Positions 9,139 through 20,514 of a stretch of 64,000 bases of DNA are shown one piece after another (position 1 is the first letter of the stretch; the number at the start of each line of letters is the position of its first letter). Both the position numbers and the translations under genes were made by a program. This DNA comes from Brachynemurus nebulosus (Eukaryota; Arthropoda; Insecta; Neuroptera; Myrmeleontidae), in contig JAPWDM010000015.1 in NCBI GenBank assembly GCA_035578155.1, positions 9,112,709 to 9,176,708 of the forward strand. The letters are read 5' to 3'. A model generated the notes under the pieces. It saw nothing but the letters and a program-made list of their open reading frames with translations. It did not search any database and was not told the DNA's origin.

Positions 9139-12030
9139 CACGATCTCGATAATAAAATTCCATTTTTAAAGATACAAAATGAGTATATTATAAACATAGT
9201 AACTGAGTCTAAGATAAATTTAAACGACGAACAACAAAAACATTTAGACAATTTATTAAGCAAATATAAATCCGTTTTAACATCAAAACCGGGCAGGGCC
9301 AAAAATTTCAAATATCATATACCAATATTAGATAATACACCAGTAGCAAAACACCCTTATGTTCTAAAAAAAGATCAACTTCAAATTTTACAAGATAAAT
9401 TACAAGAATTATTAAAAGCAGGCATTATTGAAGAAGCACAGAGCTTATATACATCTCCAGTATTTTTAGTGGATAAGCAAGACGGGTCCAAACGCCTCGT
9501 ATGTGATTTTAGAAATTTAAATTTTTATCTGGCTAATGACCCTGTAGTCGGTCTTTCCATGAATCATGTATTTTCCAATTTAGGCAATTCTACGGTATTT
9601 TCCACAATTGATTTAACACAGTCGTTTTATCAAATTCCGCTAGATGATGCATCTAAACCACTAACAGCCATTATAACGCAGTTAGGGCAACAATTTCAAT
9701 TTACAGTAGCCCCGATGGGTCTAAAATGTTCTAGCCAAGCTTTAATTAGGTATCTATCTAGAGAATTCGCTGACTTAATGAATAAATGCTTATTAATTTA
9801 TTATGATGATTTAATTATTCACAGTAAAAACATAACGCAACACTTTGCCGATTTGCAAACAGTACTAGCCAGACTAAAAAGAACAGGTCTTACTGTAAAT
9901 CCATCAAAAGCAAAATTTTTCATGTCACGTCTCAAGATATTAGGAAATTTAGTAACTCCAATGGGTAGATTACCAGACCCCAATAAGACCTCAGCACTAC
10001 TTAATATGGCTATACCAAAAAATATAAAACAACTACAGTCAATGTTAGGTGCATTTGCATTTTACGCAAAATACATACCTCAATTTTCAATAATAGTAGC
10101 TCCGTTAAATGAACTAAAAAAGAAAGATGTAAAATTTAAAATTGAACAGCACCATATTGATGCAATAAATAAATTAAAACATCATTTGACAAACCCCCCG
10201 ATATTGAAATTTCCGGATTTCAATAAAAAATTCATAGTCTATACTGATGCTAGTTTTACTGGAACCGGTGGTTGCCTAATGCAAGAATTTGATAACAAAC
10301 TACATCCTATAGAATATTGTTCAAAAAAGTTCAATAATCAAAATAGAATAATATCCGCGTACGAAGCCGAACTCATGGCAGTTATAAATGCTTTAGACTC
10401 ATTTAAAGATTACCTACACGATAGACATTTTGAACTCCGTACAGATTGTAACGTTCTTATCTATCTATTTCGAACCCCACAAAAATACAATAAACTCTCA
10501 AGATGGCTTCTAAAAATATCTCAATATAACTTCACACCTGTACATGTACGTGGCGCTGATAACAATATTTGTGATATACTAAGTCGATTATTTGATACAG
10601 AAAAAAGAGATATCGAAAATAATGAAAATTCAAAAATAGATATAAATATTAAATACAATATATATGAAATAAAAAATAATTTACAAACAATACAAAATAA
10701 TTTAGAACAAAATGATAATCAAATAAACTTAACAAATACTATACAAAATGAAAATAATTTATGCATAAATAATCAAAAATTAGATAATATTCAAAATTTA
10801 ATAAATAACATAAACTTTCACCTAAATAGTTATATGTCAATCAAGATCGCTCAGCAAAATGACCCATTTACGAAAACCGAACTCCAGCGAATACGAGCTG
10901 GAAATGTCGTTAATAATTTTCGTATTCGGGAAGGCTTGCTGATACATCTTTCTGGCAAACATAAAAAGAAACGTATAGTTTTACCAAAATCAATGTTACA
11001 ATATGTATTAGATTATTTTCATAGATCAATATTTTCTTCACACGCAGGAATTATTTGTACGCACCGAAAAATAGCTAATAGATTTTATTTTCCTAATTTA
11101 TATAAAATAGTAAAAGAATATGTAAATAATTGTACTATTTGTAAAGAACATAAACCTGTAAACAAAAATTATGATATCGCTTTCCAAAGTCACCCCCCAA
11201 AAAATGTCTGGGAAAAAATTTTCGTCGATTTCGTAGGCCCAATTATAAGAACTCGTGGACCCCCAGAGGACAAAGACTTCAGATATATTTTTCTAGTTGC
11301 AGATTCGTTTAGTCGTTGGATTATTGCACGACCTATAAAGAAAACAACGTCAAAAGTGGTCATAACCATACTGGAAGACATATTTACCACGTTTGGATAT
11401 GTATCAGCAATAGTATCGGATAACCAATCTGTATTCCATAGTGAGAGATACAACAACTTCTGCTTCGAGAGAGCAATTCGCCAAATTTACACCTCTCCAT
11501 ATAATCCAAGGGCAAACGCAGCTGAACGTTCTATAAGAAATATAAAATCCAATTTAGCTACTATGATTTCACAATACTCAATCAATCATGCAAATTGGAA
11601 TACCTTCTTGAAATACGCAGTCTTTAGCATCAACAATTCGTATAATTCAGCCATAAACGCTACTCCAGCACAAGTATTCTTAAACCGCCAAATGCTAACT
11701 CCACTAGACGTAAATACTGAATTATCGGAAATCATACAAGCTGACAAACCAGATCCACAAAAGGTTCAACAAGCAGTCATAAATGCACATGAGCGTATAA
11801 AAAATCTAACCGCAAATCGTCCACAAACATCAAACTTTGCTGTCGGTCAGATGGTCTACAAGAAGATTCTACAACATCAACACGATATCGACAAAGAAGC
11901 AAAATTCCTACAACGTTTTCAAGGTCCATTCATTCTGCTCTCCTATTTGACACCATGTACCGCCATTTTGCAAGATCCACGCACTTCCGCAGTCAGTAAA
12001 TGTCATGTAAGGTATTTAAAACCAGCTTAA
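9139..12030 (+). CDS. pol: Ty3/gypsy Pol: RT, RNase H, integrase
   Basis: This is the longest open frame in the window, about 960 codons with no stop between 9139 and 12030. Residues below are counted from GTG 9469. RT shows DLTQSFYQIPL and the catalytic YYDDL (about 110). RNase H shows VYTDAS (about 256) and EAELMAV. Integrase shows an HHCC zinc domain (about 517-550, ending NCTICKEHK), then catalytic VDFVGP (about 585), VSDNQS (about 650) and ANAAERS (about 682), so the D-D-E triad is present. The enzyme set reverse-transcribes and integrates the element. There is no env: pol is followed within 40 bp by a purine-rich tract and the 3' LTR start. It has no good ATG near its 5' end and would be made from a Gag-Pol precursor, which upstream lesions now prevent. 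Confidence 0.93.
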   Translation, partial: HDLDNKIPFLKIQNEYIINIVTESKINLNDEQQKHLDNLLSKYKSVLTSKPGRAKNFKYHIPILDNTPVAKHPYVLKKDQLQILQDKLQELLKAGIIEEAQSLYTSPVFLVDKQDGSKRLVCDFRNLNFYLANDPVVGLSMNHVFSNLGNSTVFSTIDLTQSFYQIPLDDASKPLTAIITQLGQQFQFTVAPMGLKCSSQALIRYLSREFADLMNKCLLIYYDDLIIHSKNITQHFADLQTVLARLKRTGLTVNPSKAKFFMSRLKILGNLVTPMGRLPDPNKTSALLNMAIPKNIKQLQSMLGAFAFYAKYIPQFSIIVAPLNELKKKDVKFKIEQHHIDAINKLKHHLTNPPILKFPDFNKKFIVYTDASFTGTGGCLMQEFDNKLHPIEYCSKKFNNQNRIISAYEAELMAVINALDSFKDYLHDRHFELRTDCNVLIYLFRTPQKYNKLSRWLLKISQYNFTPVHVRGADNNICDILSRLFDTEKRDIENNENSKIDINIKYNIYEIKNNLQTIQNNLEQNDNQINLTNTIQNENNLCINNQKLDNIQNLINNINFHLNSYMSIKIAQQNDPFTKTELQRIRAGNVVNNFRIREGLLIHLSGKHKKKRIVLPKSMLQYVLDYFHRSIFSSHAGIICTHRKIANRFYFPNLYKIVKEYVNNCTICKEHKPVNKNYDIAFQSHPPKNVWEKIFVDFVGPIIRTRGPPEDKDFRYIFLVADSFSRWIIARPIKKTTSKVVITILEDIFTTFGYVSAIVSDNQSVFHSERYNNFCFERAIRQIYTSPYNPRANAAERSIRNIKSNLATMISQYSINHANWNTFLKYAVFSINNSYNSAINATPAQVFLNRQMLTPLDVNTELSEIIQADKPDPQKVQQAVINAHERIKNLTANRPQTSNFAVGQMVYKKILQHQHDIDKEAKFLQRFQGPFILLSYLTPCTAILQDPRTSAVSKCHVRYLKPA

Positions 12031-12058
12031 TTTCCCGTAGCGTTCCGCTTTTTGCGAA

Positions 12059-12600
12059 CGGGGTGAAAATGTGACGAATTAAATTCGACACATTATTGAA
12101 TTCTATTTACTTTGGAAAACGATAACAAAAAGAACATTAAATTAATTAATAATTAATCGATTTGCAAAATGTCAAAACGCTGACATCTAACATTTTACCT
12201 TTGAAGTTAATATCAGTTCAATATATCAAATCATAGAATTCGATAAAATCAATTATATACTAATGCCATCTAGTGTTATGGTTTCAAATTGACATTTACA
12301 TTTCGTGTCACAATTACTTATTTTTTTTACAGAAAACTGAAATTTAGTTAACGCTTTGTACATTGTTTGATCAAACATTTTTATTTCAAAAAAAAATAAT
12401 TAACAAACAAATTATATAACAGATAATTAAAATAAGTAACTTATATTAATTAAAAAAAACACACACACACTCTCTCTTCTTCAAGTGACCGTGCTGGTAT
12501 TAACATCAAAAAAATGTAAAAAAAAAAAGGGAAGGTAATTAAAATTGTAACGTTATTATTGAAAAGGTAAAAAAAATGCATCATTGTTAAGATAAGTAAT
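12059..12600 (+). repeat. Putative 3' LTR of the gypsy element
   Basis: A polypurine-like ACGGGGTGAAAA at 12058-12069 is followed by TGTGACGAATTAAATTCGACACA, a palindromic LTR-like start. A second gypsy fragment at 63.4 kb shows the same architecture (CACGGGGTGGA, then TGTGGCATATAAAATGCC). The 3' boundary is uncertain and no matching 5' LTR is present upstream of gag. Confidence 0.5.
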
Positions 12601-12640
12601 ATTTTATTGTAATTAAAATTTGGAAATTTATTTAAACAAT

Positions 12641-13626
12641 ATGAAAATAATTTATATTTGAAAAACTAAATGTGTTTAAGTAAAAAATAATAAAAAAAAA
12701 AAAAAAATATAATGATATGATTAAATAGAATAATAGTATGTAAGTTACATTTAATTTAAATATTTAACGTCGTTTTGTACTTTAGCATTCATTCGGATTT
12801 CTAAAAATTTCCGGGGATTCAGCAAAAAAGTCTACGACTAAAATTTAGATAATTTGTAGTTTAAAGATTTAGATATAATTAGTTAATTGCGTAGATTTAT
12901 ATTTTAGGTCATCATTAAGTAAAATTTCCAAATACATATAAATATATATAGATTGTGTTTACGGTTTAATCATTATTAGATCACATAACTATTTCCGGTT
13001 TTAGATAAACAAAAATTTAGAACATGTGCGACCTTTATGATTATTTCGATATCTGCTCAAATCTTTTACATCATATAGCTCTTTAGTAAAATTTAACTTG
13101 CAACGTGACTTTCTAAAACATTTCAATTTAAATCTGATTTTATTTTTGCCATCTGTAATTTCTAAAGTTTCCAAAAGGCGTTCAATTGTGTCTGGACAGG
13201 GGTAAACGCTAGCAGGCTAAATTTAATTTAGTTTGCTCCCTTAAATGAAATCCGACACGTGTATCACAATAAAAATTTGCAATAGTTTTTTCTCGTCGTA
13301 AAAATTTCTTTCCGATTTCTCTTCAAGAAATCGAAGGAGCACGTTTGGGTAAAAGGAAGCCGTATTTTAGGCCCCACTCGTCTCGTGTTTAAGCTTGACT
13401 TAGAGACTTTAATTATAGCTAAAAAAAACAATTAAAGATAAAAAAAAAATCGAAAAAATAAAATAAAACCAAAAAAAAATTTAATTAAGGAACTCCAACA
13501 AAATTAATATCGACTAATTTACAATTTCATAAAATTTGATATTTATAAAAATACATATATAGGTTATTCTAGTCATGAATTTTAAAGATACAATCATAAA
13601 ATTTCAAATTAGTGACATTAATTTAA
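12641..13626 (-). repeat. Right arm of large inverted repeat
   Basis: The reverse complement of this arm matches 6514-7245 over its length, including the exon-like CPDTIERLLETLEI frame. It has about 245 extra bp at 12781-13028, replacing the short GGTAAGG junction of the left arm. In this arm the reading frame ends shortly after HKG with a different C-terminus. Confidence 0.8.
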
Positions 13627-13999
13627 TTTAATTAATAACATACCTTTAGAAAATATATTTTATAGCGATATTTAAAATTGTTCCGTAAAATTCGAAACTT
13701 CAGTTTTATATTTACGTCAAAAGTGTATAATTTTATCAATTGATGTGGTGATACATTTCCATAGCCAGTACACACCATATACTTATACATATATCGTGCG
13801 TCTGGGTTCGAAAAGTATGGCCACACCAAAGGCTAAGATGCAAATTCTATTTTAAAATATATCATGTAAATTTATTCAAATTGGTATATCAGTCTTTCAA
13901 AAACAGCGGAGAAGCATGTGTGTAAATTCTCAAAACGTGTGATAATTTATAGTCGTAAGTTTTTAAGATTTCAAGTATTGTAATCAAAGGAGATTGTTT
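13627..13999. other. Noncoding spacer
   Basis: AT-rich DNA between the inverted-repeat arm and the LINE fragment. No gene or repeat was recognised. Confidence 0.4.
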
Positions 14000-14338
14000 C
14001 GAATCACCCTTTTATTGTAATAAATTTGTAATCTATAAACTTTCGTATTTCTAATCCAAACCACCCTTTTGGTTGTCGAAAAGAATATTTCAGGTGATTT
14101 GGGGATCTTGTGGTCTTTTGTGGTCTGTGGTTGATTTTAATCTGCGCGGCGCGATGATGCTTAAGATTATCTTTTACGATGATGGTCACTCCACCGCCTG
14201 TTGTAAATCAGTCGCTTCTGTGGATTTTGTTTCGGTTATAATTGTGATGTCGGCATTTTCAGTAGATATCATTTCTTCGATTTCGCACCGTCTTTGCGCG
14301 ACGCTTCTCGCATTAAAGTTTATGATTCTCAAAGCCAT
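14000..14338 (-). pseudogene. Jockey-type LINE ORF2 start (EEP endonuclease)
   Basis: The minus-strand frame starts MALRIINFNARSVAQRR at 14338 and continues through ITIITETKS, the N-terminal strand and catalytic Glu region of the exonuclease/endonuclease/phosphatase domain of LINE ORF2. A frameshift near 14190 leads to GGVTIIVKDNL, the next conserved segment, which starts the 14004-14189 frame. The domain nicks target DNA to prime reverse transcription. The sequence stops near 14000, so the RT is missing, which is unusual because LINE copies normally lose 5' rather than 3' sequence. Confidence 0.75.
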
Positions 14339-14379
14339 TTTTTAAATCTTCAGTGAACTTGCAAAATTTGAAATCTCTT

Positions 14380-15531
14380 CAAATCTTGTTATCGGATCTG
14401 TTGTCTGTTTAAGTTCGTTCTTCAGTTAGCGTATGGCATTTATGAGTTCGCGAATATTGCATATGTTGTTGAGTTCATTGATTTCGTCAATTAGTTCCTT
14501 CAGCTCGTTATTTGTATTACTGTTTATGTTTTTCTGCCACGGATTTACTGTCGAAAAAGGAGCTGGGACATAGCGGGTGTTTAGTTTCGCCATCTTGTTT
14601 CTGTTTTGTTCCCGTTTTTGCTAGAGTTTTTCAAGGTGTTCTAAATGTTTAAGACATTTCTTGAAGTTGGCAGGGTGGTCCCCCCCCCCTACAGTTAGCA
14701 CAAGTCGCAGGTGTAGCCCGATCACGCAGGCATTCGTCCGCCGAATGATTCTCCACACACTTGACGCAACGGCTATTTAGATAGCAATTGCTTGCTGCAT
14801 GCCCAGAATCTTAGCATTTAAAACACTGTGTAGGTCCACGCCTGGTTCGGTATTTTTCCCAATACACAGTGGTATGGTATACATATTTTATTCTGCGAAT
14901 CTGTTGAAACGAGGTGCCATTTTCAAAGTCGATTTTGTAAAACGGATGTTTAAGGTTTTTTGTTTTCATTTGAGCTATTCGCACAACATTAAGTCCTTTG
15001 GCTATGTATGTAATGTAGTAGTAATGTAGTAGATGTAGTGTAATCCCTTGAGAACGACAGCCACTGTTTTTTCCTCACTTAATGTGTAAGTGTGGAAGTA
15101 TATGTTGTATATATTTAGTTTTGTTTTGAGATTTTTATATATTTTAGCGTTTTTGGTGAAGATTTTGACGCAGTTGTCGACATATTTCAAGTGGAATCCA
15201 GATGGACACATGTCACTTATGATTTTCGTAAGTTCAGTGTGGTTTCTTGGTTTTTTTTGAACCACGATGGGTGGCATTTTTACAGACTTCACCGCTATGC
15301 TTTTTGTTTCTTTCAATAAAATGATTTCAGAAGTTTGATTTTCATTTGGATTTTCCTTTATTAGTAGTTGCCGTTATTAGTGGTGATTGGTATTTTCTTG
15401 TTGAAGATATCACTCAGCGTGGCATACTTGTCGTGCACAAACGTGGATGACTGTGGGGGCCTTTTTGGTGCTCTTCTTGGTGCAGCCCCTTTATTCTTAG
15501 AGGTTACTGTTGTAAATTCAGGTTCTTCCAT
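14380..15531 (-). pseudogene. Jockey-type LINE ORF1 (Gag-like)
   Basis: The frame begins at an ATG (MEEPEFTTVTSKNKG) at 15531. After a stop near 15380, a second piece at 15002-15316 carries PPIVVQKKPRNHTELTKII and FHTYTLSEEKTVAVVLKGL, a PRE_C2HC-type domain typical of jockey/X-element ORF1. At 14650-14830 zinc knuckles follow, including CVKCVENHSADEC. A run of G at 14683-14692 (C on the minus strand) disrupts the last knuckle. ORF1 binds element RNA. Several stops and frameshifts inactivate it. It sits directly upstream of ORF2 in the right order. Confidence 0.8.
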
Positions 15532-15539
15532 TGTTTGAA

Positions 15540-16160
15540 CTGTTTACATTTCTATTTGTTTACATTGCTCCCCCGATATTGGGGTCGCAACAGGTTTGTT
15601 TTGTTCACACTGTATGTCGTTCCCGCTAGGTACGTAAATAGTTAAATATTTTCAAATATTATTCAATGCGTGTCGACTGAAGACGAAAGCAGCTTATACA
15701 AGCATATAATATACTGTGAAACGAAAAATGATATAGATTTGCTGATGATCAGAAACTTTTATGGTTAATTTGAATAAGTAGCATTGTATGTATTAAGGCC
15801 TCTCAAAAGAGAACACGTCATCTACAATTTTATTTCAATATTATATAAACATCACAAGCGGCGTTTAAAATATTAGAAATAATAATCAAAATCCCTGATA
15901 CATACCAAACTCGATTGAGTCACACTTGATTTTGTCACATAGACCACGCCTCTTCTGTGTACGTGTGAGCTGGTAATTGAGACTGTGTGTGTAATGAACC
16001 ATAATCATTAGCGGCTTTTAAAAATTAAAAGTAAACTCTTTTTGCAATATAAGATTTACATGTTAATATTTTAAAGGCATGTAATAATTCAGAAGTAACA
16101 AAATTCGTAAAATTTTGTTCACATTAATTTGGATAATTATCATTTTGCTGTACATACTTC
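15540..16160. other. Noncoding DNA 5' of LINE
   Basis: May include the LINE 5' UTR near 15540-15600. No other gene was seen. Confidence 0.35.
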
Positions 16161-16170
16161 GTAGAAATTA

Positions 16171-16500
16171 TGTATGAGGTCTAGCAAAGATATCGGAAAA
16201 CCAACTTCATCATCGAATTGGTCTTCTAATAAAAATATAAATAACAAAACTTTAGCAATGTTCTAGAATGTTCTATTCGAGAACTAGCAAAGATACCGGG
16301 AAACTAACTTCACCATCGAATTTATCTTCGAATAAAAGCATAAATAACAAAAATTTAGCAATATTCTAGAATGTTCTATTCGAAAACTAGCAGAGATATC
16401 GAGAAACTAACTTCACCATCGAATTGATCTTCGAATAAAAGCTTAAATAACAAAAATTGGACAATGTTCTAGAATGTTCTATTTGAGAATTAGTAAAAAT
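16171..16500 (+). repeat. 103-bp satellite array, forward orientation
   Basis: Just over three units, each exactly 103 bp, carry the marker TTCTAGAATGTTC at 16261, 16364 and 16467. Each unit also has an ACTTCATCATCGAATTGRTCTTC-like box and a TAAATAACAAAA box. A degenerate fourth unit continues to about 16560. The marker is a run of alternating TTC and GAA triplets spaced by 2 bp, the pattern of a heat-shock element. Confidence 0.9.
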
Positions 16501-16614
16501 ATTAAAAATCCCGATTTTGTCATTCATCTAATTATTAAATAAAAGATCAAATAGCGGAATGGAACAAGAGATTGGCGTAAATTTTATAACTAAAATTTTT
16601 GTATAGCGCCATTA

Positions 16615-17040
16615 TTTGACCTTTTTCTCCAAGGAGCAATCTACTGATGAAGTCGCTTTCTCAATATTTTTGTTAGTTTCCGAATAGAATATTCGAGAAC
16701 ATTTCTCAAATATCGTTATTTAGCATTTTCTTTGAAGACCTATCTGATAGTAAAGTTTATTTTTTGATATCTATTCTAGGTTTCGAATAGAATGATCTAG
16801 AACTTTTGTCAAATTCCATTATTCGACCATTTCTTTAATAGCAAATCCCATAGCAAAGTTAGTTTTTCGATATCTTTCCTAGTTATCGAATAGAATATTC
16901 TAAAATTTTTGTTAAATTCCACTGTTTGATCTATTTTTCAATTGCTAACCAATAGCGAAGTCGGTTTTTTAATATTTTGACTGGTTTCTAAAAAGGTATA
17001 CTAAAATTGTTGTCAAATTTTGCAGCTTATCCATTTTTCT
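16615..17040 (-). repeat. 103-bp satellite array, opposite orientation
   Basis: The same repeat is present in reverse complement. The equivalent GAA-TTC-GAA site starts at 16687 (GAATATTCGAGAA), 16790 (with one degenerate triplet) and 16893, again at exact 103-bp spacing, followed by a more decayed unit near 16996. Together with the forward array it forms a large imperfect palindrome with a spacer of about 55-115 bp. Confidence 0.85.
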
Positions 17041-17466
17041 AATATACTTACAACGACAATGTACAAGTTGTGTATCTATGAGTATGTATTTAGATGAAGA
17101 AGTGTGTTCTTGCAAACATGCATTTAAATAAGTATATCAATAATGGAATGCATACGTGTTCGCATATAATGTTTCTGTACCCCCTTAAAAAATTTTACTG
17201 ACGGCCCTGGTGATCCGATATAACGTACTTCCCCTTATTTTGTATCGGCCGCTACGTTATCTTGGAGCTCCTATGTAGTCGGTAAAGCATATTAGGAATT
17301 GCATTTTTAGCACGATCCAATTTTTTTTTTGCAATTGATTTGTGTACTTACAGGGAGTGTAAAACCACTATCCAATTCCATGTATATATGTTGCAAGTGA
17401 ACCGCCACTGGATAGACTCACTCGATTCTGGCCCTCCCCACTCTGATAAGAAACAATCGAGTGAGG

Positions 17467-17469
<3 letters not shown>
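17041..17469. other. Noncoding spacer
   Basis: No gene recognised. ACTGACGGCCCTGG near 17199 resembles the terminus of an element, but no partner was found. Confidence 0.3.

Positions 17470-17553
<84 letters not shown>
17470..17553. repeat. (TA)n microsatellite
   Basis: Pure TA of about 84 bp continuing into ATTAATATATTAATAT variants to 17595. Confidence 0.97.
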
Positions 17554-17558
<5 letters not shown>

Positions 17559-17699
17559 TATTAATATATTAATATTATATATATTATATTAAATAAAATA
17601 AATGTAACAAGATTTTGTGTCGTCAGCATATCAATATATCCAAATGACTGATTAGCAAAGAATAGAAGTTATATTTTAAAATATATATTATGATCTGAG

Positions 17700-18620
17700 T
17701 ACACTTGAACCCCTCACAAGGTCCTTTAATCCATAACATTAATAACTTTTTCATAACGCCTAAACAAATAAGATGCCTATAATCTTATGCAACTGCTGGC
17801 ACTAAATCAATATGCGGAATGTCCAGTAAAATAATTTTTCCTATATGATATTCTTCATCAATTTGATTGCGAAAAGATTTATCTGTTCTAAGTGTTAAAC
17901 GTTCACTATTAGTGTAAGGGAATCATGTAGTATTATATAGATATTCTTCAGTAATTGTGCACTTAGAACAACTTGAATATCCGTTATGGCCATTTGTGTA
18001 GAGTATGAATGATTTCGCAGGAGCATCACAAATAATTTTTGAAAGGATTATATTTATACGACGTTCTTGATATAAAAATCCATTATTTGTAAATAATTTC
18101 GTCTTATCGACGAAAGGCTTAAGGAACTCATTTGCTACTATTGGTTTTCCTGAGCCACAATAAATATTAACTAGATGAACAGATTTTAATATACTATCAC
18201 TAATTAAAATTGGCCAAAAACATTTAGTGGCAGACCTTGATAATGATAAGCCATCAACATTCAAGGATAAATTTATAACTATTATCGGTAAACAAACTTA
18301 CATCTGATAACTTTTTTATTATTGAATTTAATGCATTTTTCAAACCAAAATGAACATATTCTCCTTCTTGCGTAATAGTAATATTCGATTTTTAATAGCG
18401 TTCTTGAAGTTTTTAATAGCGTTCTTGTATCTCGTGGTAATAACGATGAATTTTGTAAGTAGCGTAAAAGCAAATTTAATAATCTTGTCAATGGCTTATC
18501 AGTGATATTTTATTCCAAAACCCAGTCGTGCAAGTCTTCCTTTAAGTTTTCTTCTTCGTCGAATGAATAACGATCCTTATTCAATTCACAATCTGATTCT
18601 TTTTTGTTAAGACAATAATG
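17700..18620 (-). pseudogene. DNA transposase relic with NVDGLSLS motif
   Basis: On the minus strand, pieces in several frames line up as one protein. They are: an N-terminal ITDKPLTRLLNLLLRYL with LLPRDTRTLL, then MNVDGLSLS (start of 17923-18264), KCFWPIL, ICDAPAKSFI and a Cys pair (SSCSKC), then HLICLGVMKKLLMLWIKG near 17735. This arrangement occurs in a widespread arthropod transposase-domain family. The superfamily (CACTA-like or other) cannot be settled by eye. At least two frameshifts, a stop, and an in-frame 21-bp tandem duplication (about 18389-18430) are present. Confidence 0.6.
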
Positions 18621-18639
18621 ATAATATCCACCGTCAGCA

Positions 18640-19510
18640 TTAACAATTTCTTCAAAAAAATCATTATTATCCTAAAGTTCTAAGTTAGAAATGAAATTAG
18701 AAAATATTAATAGATTTGAGCGTTACTTTATGGTATTCCATATTTGTAAATAATAAACAAATACTTTACTTTGCAAAATACCACTTTTATTTCTGAAACT
18801 GTGACAATATTGTTTCGAATCGTTAGTTCATTTTCAAAAAGAATAAAAATTACATTCGATAGATGCCCTTATATACTAATTTTATCTACCTATACTTATG
18901 AAGGGGTAGTGGTATATGGTGCAGAAGGGGCGGGATAGTGGAGAAGGAGCGGGGTAGTGGGAGAATCCGGAAAACAAGAAAAACAAGATTATATTACATG
19001 TGACAAATGCAAACAAACACGTGACAAAAGATTGAAATTGACAAACAGACAATATTACAGAAACATACTTACTGACATATTTACTGACTGACTAACTAAA
19101 TTTTAAATATTATGTAATTTATTTCTAAACTAATTTGTTGCTCTTTTACAATTTCCTAAATGTTAATAATTTATATTGTTAATTGTTATTGAAACAATAA
19201 ATTGTTGTTAATTATTTACTTGTATCATATAATTTTATCACTCAATTACCTAATTTTTTTGTATAAAACTTTATATTGGGAACAATCTGAAGTAACCCTC
19301 ACGAGCCTGAAATTGTACCAAAAATTGTACAATTAAACAATTAAAACAAAAATTTGCATGTAAGACTGAACTAGCTAAGGCAAAAATAAATTTTAATTTC
19401 AAACTGAAAATTTCTATTATTTAAAATTTTCCTTTTATTTTTTTTTCAGTGCAGTAAGAAACTTTCTTAATTCAAACTTTTACAAATTTTATTTTAAATA
19501 AATTTATTTA
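18640..19510. other. Noncoding DNA with dispersed repeat
   Basis: The segment 19052-19540 is nearly repeated, same orientation, at 27068-27533. It ends in a TTTTTCAG pyrimidine tract immediately upstream of the hAT coding piece and may be intron or internal sequence of that transposon. Confidence 0.6.
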
Positions 19511-19512
19511 CT

Positions 19513-19803
19513 TTGAATTACCTAACAAAGGATGGACGAAATTTTATACCTATTTTATCTAAAATTGCATTAAAGTATTTAATTTGTCCGGCATCATCTG
19601 TGGCATCAGAAAGAGTTGCATCAACAATTAATATCACAGTTCCCGATAACCTAAGTAGGTTAACTAGAGAACATATTAAAGAAAGAGTTTTATTAAATTT
19701 TATTAAAATCTACTCCAGAAATATACTGGTTCAATTAATACAGCACTTGACTGTTCTGTTTGACTGTTTAAAATTTATGTTAAATGAAGGGGCAAGTAGA
19801 TGA
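19513..19803 (+). pseudogene. hAT transposase dimerisation-domain fragment
   Basis: The frame carries FIPILSKIALKYLICPASS followed by VASERVASTI and LSRLTREHIKERVLLNF. This is the C-terminal hAT dimerisation signature (P..S..SER.FS...R.RL....v..L..L). The rest of the transposase is not visible upstream, where only the repeat shared with 27.1-27.5 kb is found. The fragment has no start codon of its own and is probably dead. Confidence 0.8.
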
Positions 19804-19804
19804 A

Positions 19805-20086
19805 GATGTGCTATGAGACATTTGTTTAAGAAATTATATTTTGTAAAATTTAAAAAAATCTAAAAAAAAGTCACATATATGTAACACCTTTATCCACTTG
19901 CCGTTTCAAATGTTAAACAATGTCAAATATAGTAAAAAGTAAAAGCATTTGGTAATAATAAATTTTATTTTAAAAATCGTCAATTTCCAACAATGGTTTA
20001 ATTAACTGAAAACGCGTCATTGCTTAAAAATGACGTCGCAGCTTGTAAACAAGCATGTCTATTCTGACAGTTGTCATCGGCGTGGC

Positions 20087-20126
<40 letters not shown>

Positions 20127-20230
20127 TACAATTTATTTTTTGTAATTTTGACGAAATTTATCAAAAATAAAGAAATTTATTAATAAGTATTCGAAAATAT
20201 ATTGACATAATTATTTTCTGTAAATACATA
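19805..20230. other. Noncoding DNA with poly-T
   Basis: Contains a 32-nt poly-T run at 20090-20121. No gene. Confidence 0.5.
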
Positions 20231-20232
20231 AA

Positions 20233-20408
20233 TATTATTTTTTGACAAATAGTATCATTTACAACAAAGATGTATCATTTACTTTTATTGTACCTCAGTA
20301 ATGTAAATAAATGAACAATAATATTATTTTTTGACAAATAAACTTAATTTTTTTTAAAGATGTATCATTTACTTTTATTGTACCTCAGTAATGTAAAAAA
20401 AATGAACG
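20233..20408 (+). repeat. 88-bp direct repeat, two copies
   Basis: TTATTTTTTGACAAATA starts both copies (about 20235 and 20323). Both contain GATGTATCATTTACTTTTAT and a run TACCTCAGTAATGTAAA. They are followed by ATATCGAT-rich palindromic DNA to 20510. Confidence 0.85.
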
Positions 20409-20514
20409 ATATATCGAAGTATCGATATTTTTTTTTTGATATATCGCTATGCGATATTGAGATATTTGAAAAACGTCGATACAATATATATCGATATTTT
20501 TTATAAATATCAAC

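Noticed and set aside
11190..11456. 88-codon minus-strand frame
   Set aside because: Antisense shadow of the gypsy integrase.
14073..14345. 90-codon plus-strand frame
   Set aside because: Antisense shadow of the jockey-type LINE ORF2.
16171..17040. CRISPR-like array
   Set aside because: Units are contiguous 103-bp satellites without unique spacers; eukaryotic context.
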